From NCBI RefSeq assembly GCF_000018945.1, contig NC_011978.1, positions 1,582,729 to 1,646,728 on the forward strand: 64,000 bases of DNA, written 5' to 3'. How positions within the stretch are numbered: position 1 is the stretch's first letter; every line of letters begins with the position of its first letter. Positions 59,934 to 64,000 of this stretch are shown here, in pieces. This DNA is from Thermotoga neapolitana DSM 4359 (GTDB lineage: Bacteria; Thermotogota; Thermotogae; Thermotogales; Thermotogaceae). The notes under the pieces are model-generated. The model ran no database searches, was not told where the DNA came from, and saw only the letters and a program-made list of their open reading frames with translations. Position numbers and translations under genes: made by a program.

Positions 59934-60583
59934 TCTACTTTTTCAAAAGATGGCTGGAAGGGTTCATTCTAGAACTGAAAGGTCCAAAGGTGAGCGGTAT
60001 AGAGGTGGATCTTTTTCCTCCTTCTGTGATCGAAGAAATCTTCCAGAGTCAAGTGAACGTTTTTTCGCTGAAAAGAGAACCACAGGTTCACGAGGAAAAG
60101 CTTGAAAACGAGATGATACGGGTCGAAAACTGTTTCCCAACTGCTGAGATCTCTCTTCGATCTGGAAACCTGGAAATTTCAACCGTCGATACACAGCTTT
60201 TCGATGAAATGTCACTGAAAACCTCAGTTTTCTCGGAGAGCGTCTCTTTCCCTGCCAGGGTTCATTCGGTTTCCTCAAACACACCGGCTGTTTTCTCAAA
60301 AATGGACCTTTCTGTCCTGAGGAGGATGAGGGTAAAAAGGGAAACGCATGTTGACAGGAAAAAAATAGAAGGAGCACTGAAAGTGCTCCTGATGGAATTG
60401 AAAGGAAAGCAATTCAAACGCATCGGTTTTGTTGGATACTACAGGAACGTTCCGTCTGGGAAGTTGTTCGTTGTGAACAGAGAACTTTTTGTCGACGTAG
60501 AAGAAGGTCCTTCAAAAGATCTCATGGTGTTCGAAGTTGAAACAGAAAGATCGAAACGCTACATATTCATTCCTGTTCAATAG
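59918..60583 (+). CDS. Unknown last protein of the flagellar operon
   Basis: A 221-residue protein with an amphipathic, aromatic N terminus (MFRRVIYFFKRWLEGF) that may touch the membrane, followed by a mixed domain. No family recognised. It is the last gene of the superoperon and its 3' end overlaps the convergent 76-residue gene by 17 bases. Confidence 0.55.
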   Translation: MFRRVIYFFKRWLEGFILELKGPKVSGIEVDLFPPSVIEEIFQSQVNVFSLKREPQVHEEKLENEMIRVENCFPTAEISLRSGNLEISTVDTQLFDEMSLKTSVFSESVSFPARVHSVSSNTPAVFSKMDLSVLRRMRVKRETHVDRKKIEGALKVLLMELKGKQFKRIGFVGYYRNVPSGKLFVVNRELFVDVEEGPSKDLMVFEVETERSKRYIFIPVQ

Positions 60584-60797
60584 CTTCAGAAAGTTCTTCG
60601 ATGTTTTCCAGAACTACTTTGAAGAACTTAAAGGCTTCGACATCGACCTCCGAGTTTTTGTTCATGAAGTAGTAGGTGACCTTTTTCCTGAAGTTTTCTC
60701 TTTCTTCAGAAGACATTCTGATGATTTGAAGAACGATGGCTTTGATCCTTGGATCATCCTTCATGGCATCCAGAATTTGCTGGACCTCGGGCTTCAT
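60567..60797 (-). CDS. Unknown small helical protein downstream of SpoVS
   Basis: A 76-residue, highly charged and largely helical protein with no recognised family. ATG 60797 overlaps the spoVS stop as ATGA, so the two are translated together. Its tail overlaps the convergent flagellar-operon gene by 17 bases. Confidence 0.6.
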   Translation of the reverse strand: MKPEVQQILDAMKDDPRIKAIVLQIIRMSSEERENFRKKVTYYFMNKNSEVDVEAFKFFKVVLENIEELSEAIEQE

Positions 60798-61072
60798 CCC
60801 TCATTCTTGCTGTTCTCCAGAAAGACCTTGAAAGATATACCCGTTCTCACATCGTCCCCTATCTTGATTTCGATGAACCCCGGCACGACAAAGAGGTCCT
60901 TACCGGACTCCTCCAGGAACCTTCTGGCAACCGCCAGTGCCTTCACTGCCTGGTTCACAGCCCCCGCGCCAATCGCCTGAATCTCAACCCTGTCGCTCTT
61001 GGAAAGAGAACCAGCGATCGCACCAGCCACTTTGTTCGGATTCGAGTTTGAACTGACTTTCAAAACTTCCAT
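60794..61072 (-). CDS. spoVS: SpoVS-like (Alba-fold) protein
   Basis: A 92-residue protein of the stage V sporulation protein S family, beginning EVLKVSSNSNPNKVAGAIAG and containing the IGAGAVNQAVKA segment. The family has an Alba-like fold thought to bind nucleic acid. Thermotoga does not sporulate, so its role here must differ. ATG 61072 has AAGGAGG upstream and a good promoter of its own. Confidence 0.93.
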   Translation of the reverse strand: MEVLKVSSNSNPNKVAGAIAGSLSKSDRVEIQAIGAGAVNQAVKALAVARRFLEESGKDLFVVPGFIEIKIGDDVRTGISFKVFLENSKNEG

Positions 61073-61110
61073 TCTACCATTCCTCCTTACTCACGGGTTC
61101 TCTAACTTGC

Positions 61111-61140
61111 ATTTTATCACAAAGGTTCCGAACATTTCAA
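61111..61140 (-). promoter_or_regulatory. spoVS promoter
   Basis: On the minus strand TTGAAA (61140-61135), 18 bases, and TAAAAT (61116-61111) preceded by TGA make a strong promoter just after the galT stop. The T-rich and TTTC-rich junction shows no terminator for galT. Confidence 0.6.
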
Positions 61141-61142
61141 AC

Positions 61143-62147
61143 TTACTCTATTGTTACTTCTCTCAGATATTTTGCGGCATCTTCCGGTGGAACGGTGTTT
61201 ATGTAGAAACCTGTTCCCCATTCGAATCCTGCCACTTTCGTCAGCCTTGGAAATATCTCGATGTGCCAGTGGTAATAGTCCTTTCCCTCCAGGTTCGTTG
61301 GAGCCGTGTGTATGAGGAGATTGTACGGAGGATTGTCCAAAGCCGAGTAGATTCGATACAGGACGTTTTTCAGAATCTTTGAAAGAGAGGTTACTTCCTC
61401 TTCCGATATCATGTGGAAGCTGTTCATGTGTCGTTTGGGAAGGATCCATGTTTCAAACGGAAACCTTGAAGCGAACGGTTCTATAGCTATGAAGTGGTCA
61501 TTCTCCTCAACGATCCTTTCTCTTTCCTTTTTCTCCTCATCGATGATGTCACAGAAAGGACACCTTTCCTTGTACTCGAAGTACTCTTTGGATCCTTCAA
61601 GTTCTTCCTGAACCCTCTTTGGCATGATGGGAAGGGCAATTATCTGACTGTGGGGATGGCTGAGAGAGGCTCCTGCATCTTTTCCGTGGTTTTTGAAGAT
61701 CAGAATGTATCTTATCCTCTCGTCCTTCATGAGCTGTTCGTATCTTATCTTGTAGGCCCAGATCACTTCCTCCACGTTCTTGTACTCCATGACGGCCAGG
61801 TGAGAGTTGTGATCGGGTGTTTCCACAACAACATCGTGGTATCCAAAACCCATAGCGGCGTCGTACATGCCTCTTCCATACTTTCTCAGGGGGGTGTTTG
61901 GGTCCACTGCCGGAAACTTGTTTGGAACGACCCGAACCCACCATCCGGGCGTGTTCGGTTCTGTGTCGGCCGGTCTGAAAGCGAAGATCTCGGGAGGCGT
62001 GGTGTGCTCGTTTCCATAGTCGAACGGACAGAATCCTTCCTGAACCTCTTCAACCTTTGTTCTCACAAAATCGTTGGGCCTTTTTGCCCTCTCGGTGGCT
62101 ATTATGACCCATCTCTTTATTATGGGATCCTTTCTGAACTCAGCCAT
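61143..62147 (-). CDS. galT: Galactose-1-phosphate uridylyltransferase
   Basis: GalT exchanges UMP between UDP-glucose and galactose-1-phosphate in the Leloir pathway. The 334-residue protein has the active-site HPH at 164-166 (SHPHSQIIALP), where the second His forms the uridylyl intermediate, and a CPFC metal-binding pair. It starts 12 bases after glgA, with GAGGGGGAG overlapping the glgA stop. Confidence 0.95.
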   Translation of the reverse strand: MAEFRKDPIIKRWVIIATERAKRPNDFVRTKVEEVQEGFCPFDYGNEHTTPPEIFAFRPADTEPNTPGWWVRVVPNKFPAVDPNTPLRKYGRGMYDAAMGFGYHDVVVETPDHNSHLAVMEYKNVEEVIWAYKIRYEQLMKDERIRYILIFKNHGKDAGASLSHPHSQIIALPIMPKRVQEELEGSKEYFEYKERCPFCDIIDEEKKERERIVEENDHFIAIEPFASRFPFETWILPKRHMNSFHMISEEEVTSLSKILKNVLYRIYSALDNPPYNLLIHTAPTNLEGKDYYHWHIEIFPRLTKVAGFEWGTGFYINTVPPEDAAKYLREVTIE

Positions 62148-62159
62148 CTCTTCTCCCCC

Positions 62160-63622
62160 TCACTTTCCAACTTTGGCAAGGGCTTTTTTGTAAAGTTCCA
62201 CGTACTCCTTTGCTGATCTGTCCCATGAGAGATCTGTGTTCATAGCGTTCGTCATGATCCTCTTCCAGTGTTCTTTCTCTCTGTAGTAAAAATGCAGCGC
62301 TCGAGAGATGGCCTTCAAAAAATATGAAGAATCAAAGGGTTTGAAACCAAACCCGGTTCCTTCCATGGTTTGAGGATCGTATTCCTTCACCGTATCCGCA
62401 AGCCCACCGGTGTACCTTACAACGGGAACTGTTCCGTATCTCATGCTGAACATCTGTCCAAGGCCACACGGTTCGTACTTGCTGGGCATGAGGAATATAT
62501 CAGAGCCGGCGTATATATCTTCTGTGCCAAATCCACGTCGAACTTTATGTTCACTGAAACCTTATCTGGATACTTTTCCTGGAACTTTCTCAGAGCGCTT
62601 TCGTAGTATTCATCACCCGTTCCCAGAACAACGATCTGAAGATCAAAGAGCGTGAGATAGTCCATGATGTCGAGCAGAAGGTCGAGCCCCTTCTGTGGGA
62701 CGAGTCTGCTGATGAGACCTGCCACGGCAGTTTCTTTTTTCACAGGAAGTTTCAGTTCTTCCTGAAGTTTCACCTTGTTTTCCCATTTGAGTTCCAGGTG
62801 ATTCACATCGTAGTTGACGTAGATTCGCCTATCTGTTGCGGGATTGTAGAGTTCGTAATCTATCCCGTTCAGGATTCCATATAGATCTTTTGATCGCATC
62901 CTCAGAACTCCATCCAGTTTTTCACCGTACTCTTCCGTTTGAATCTCCTCAGCGTAGGTTGGGCTCACCGTGTTTATCACATCGCTGAATACAATCCCGC
63001 CCTTCAGGAAGTTCAGCTGACCATAAAACTCAAGACCATCGATGGAAAATACGTAATCTGGGAGACCAGAGAAAGAAAGGTACTTTGGATCGAACACACC
63101 CTGATAACCAAGGTTGTGTATGGTGAGAACTGTTGCGGTTTTGGAGAAGTACGGATCGTCCCTGTAAAGGGTCTTCAGGTAAACGGGGATGAGCGCTGTC
63201 TGCCAGTCGTTCACGTGGATGACATCGGGCTTGAGGTCGAGGTGTTTCACCAGATCCAGCGTGGCAGCAGAGAAGAATATCGACTGCTCTCCGAGATCAG
63301 GACCAGCGTAAACATCGTCGGCCGAAAAGTAGTACTCGTTCGCCACGAAGTAGGTCTTCACGTTGCTTCCAGGAAGTGTGGACTCATATATATCGAATTT
63401 TTCGCTTGTTTTCACATAGGAGGCGGAAATATCACTGGCCACCTTTTTGAGATCGTAGTCGAATTTTTCCGCGTTCTTTTCAACCAATCTGTGCTTTGGC
63501 ATCACTATAAAAACCTCTACTCCCTGCTTTTCCAGGTACTTTGGGAGCGTTCCGGCAACGTCTGCCAGACCTCCCACCTTTGCAAACGGAAACACCTCGT
63601 ATGAAACAAAGACCACTCTCAT
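62160..63622 (-). pseudogene. glgA: Glycogen synthase with a frameshift
   Basis: GlgA adds glucose from ADP-glucose to glycogen. The N-terminal part has the KVGGLADVAG motif that binds the donor. The first frame runs from ATG 63622 through the segment DVDLAQKIY, then goes out of frame and stops at 62441 after about 19 wrong residues. The remaining domain, starting AGSDIFLMPSKYEPCGLGQ and including the YTGGLADTV segment, continues in another frame to 62160. The break is at the TATATAT tract 62512-62518, which is two bases longer than expected. Restoring it would give the normal length of about 485 residues. Either a true mutation or a sequencing error. Confidence 0.85.
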
Positions 63623-64000
63623 CTTTTCACCTCCGGTTTCAGTGGTGCATCGTGTGGAAACACCAGAAGATCAACGTCTCCCACATCGGAGAGGAACCTC
63701 TTCGCATGACCTTCTTCGTACCCTTTGATTATATCATAGTAACTAAGCCTGTTAGGTATCACATCTCCCGTCACAAGTACCCTCCCCATGTTTTCCGTGT
63801 AAAGAAGGAAAGAAAGGTGTTCTCTGGCGTGCCAGGGAGTGTGAAAAACCTTCATCTTTCCATCCATGAGAACTTCGCTCCCTTTCAACGGAACAATCCT
63901 CTTCCAGGAAGATATCACCTGAGAGTAAAGTCTTCCAAGAAGAGGACCAAAGGATCGATAATTCTTTGTTGCGTAGCTTTCGTGTACATAGAAAGTCGCG
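63619..64000 (-). CDS. Metallo-beta-lactamase-fold hydrolase (C-terminal part)
   Basis: The gene begins beyond the right edge; 126 codons are visible. The segment HTPWHAREHLSFLL and LVTGDVIP match the second half of an MBL fold (His and Asp metal ligands), and a final FPHDAP adds another His. The N-terminal HxHxDH motif would lie outside the window. It overlaps glgA as ATGA. Substrate unknown. Confidence 0.75.
   Translation of the reverse strand, partial: ATFYVHESYATKNYRSFGPLLGRLYSQVISSWKRIVPLKGSEVLMDGKMKVFHTPWHAREHLSFLLYTENMGRVLVTGDVIPNRLSYYDIIKGYEEGHAKRFLSDVGDVDLLVFPHDAPLKPEVKR

Noticed and set aside
62441-62520. Programmed frameshift in glgA
   Set aside because: There is no X-XXY-YYZ slippery site or stimulatory structure at the break. 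A 2-base slippage insertion explains it more simply.

Overview
The window looks like a stretch of chromosome from a hyperthermophilic Thermotoga close to, but not the same as, T. maritima. The evidence is a 60-residue single-cluster [4Fe-4S] ferredoxin that differs from my memory of the T. maritima protein by about one residue, and a gene order that follows the T. maritima segment from roughly TM0963 down to TM0894 (recalled, not searched). Genes are densely packed, with many ATGA/GTGA/TGATG stop-start overlaps, strong GGAGG ribosome sites and frequent GTG/TTG starts. RNase HII, the NAD(P)HX repair enzyme and the MTA/SAH deaminase differ visibly from my memory of the T. maritima proteins, which points to a T. 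neapolitana-like strain. I see no tRNA, rRNA, CRISPR array, insertion sequence or prophage.

Layout. 0-2.4 kb: end of an oligoendopeptidase, then a TPM-domain protein and LemA on the minus strand. 2.4-15.6 kb: a large sugar locus, rbsK-rbsD-rbsB-(DUF2291)-rbsA-rbsC, a two-subunit transketolase, an FGGY kinase, a FucI-like isomerase, an apiosidase-like hydrolase and a LacI-family regulator. The first rbs genes have a tandem operator and an internal GC hairpin. 15.6-21.8 kb: a radical SAM protein, a DUF429 protein, two extracytoplasmic beta-propeller proteins, a PhoPQ-related hydrolase and glutamine synthetase; a candidate small RNA lies beside the glnA start. 21.8-30.8 kb: envelope proteins, RluD, PanD, a methyltransferase-PadR pair, the deaminase-CBS-antiporter operon and a TolB-like protein. 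30.8-34.7 kb: two membrane-anchored Mrr-like proteins divergent from a MoxR-VWA module.

34.7-45.7 kb: ferredoxin, dnaA, then a long minus-strand run with trmB, an AmrS-like radical SAM protein, a TPR protein, NAD(P)HX repair, a lytic transglycosylase, an iron alcohol dehydrogenase, OsmC, a chemoreceptor and a PiT phosphate transporter. 45.7-46.0 kb is the only gap over 300 bases and holds an orphan terminator. 46.0-60.6 kb is one tightly overlapping plus-strand superoperon: DUF114 protease, rnhB, DUF47, mazG, a SurA-like chaperone, mtnA, then fliR-flhB-flhA-flhF-flhG-pilZ-cheC-cheD-fliA and three unknown genes. 60.6-64 kb: a small unknown protein, SpoVS, galT, glgA carrying a frameshift, and a metallo-beta-lactamase-fold protein cut by the window edge.

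The most interesting points are: the sugar locus, whose extra enzymes match the logic of a branched-pentose (apiose-like) pathway and whose kinase has lost glycerol-contact residues; two candidate small RNAs (about 21.65-21.74 kb and ending at 45.94 kb); the nuclease/pseudo-nuclease pair facing a MoxR-VWA module across a symmetric promoter; and the 2-base expansion that breaks glgA.
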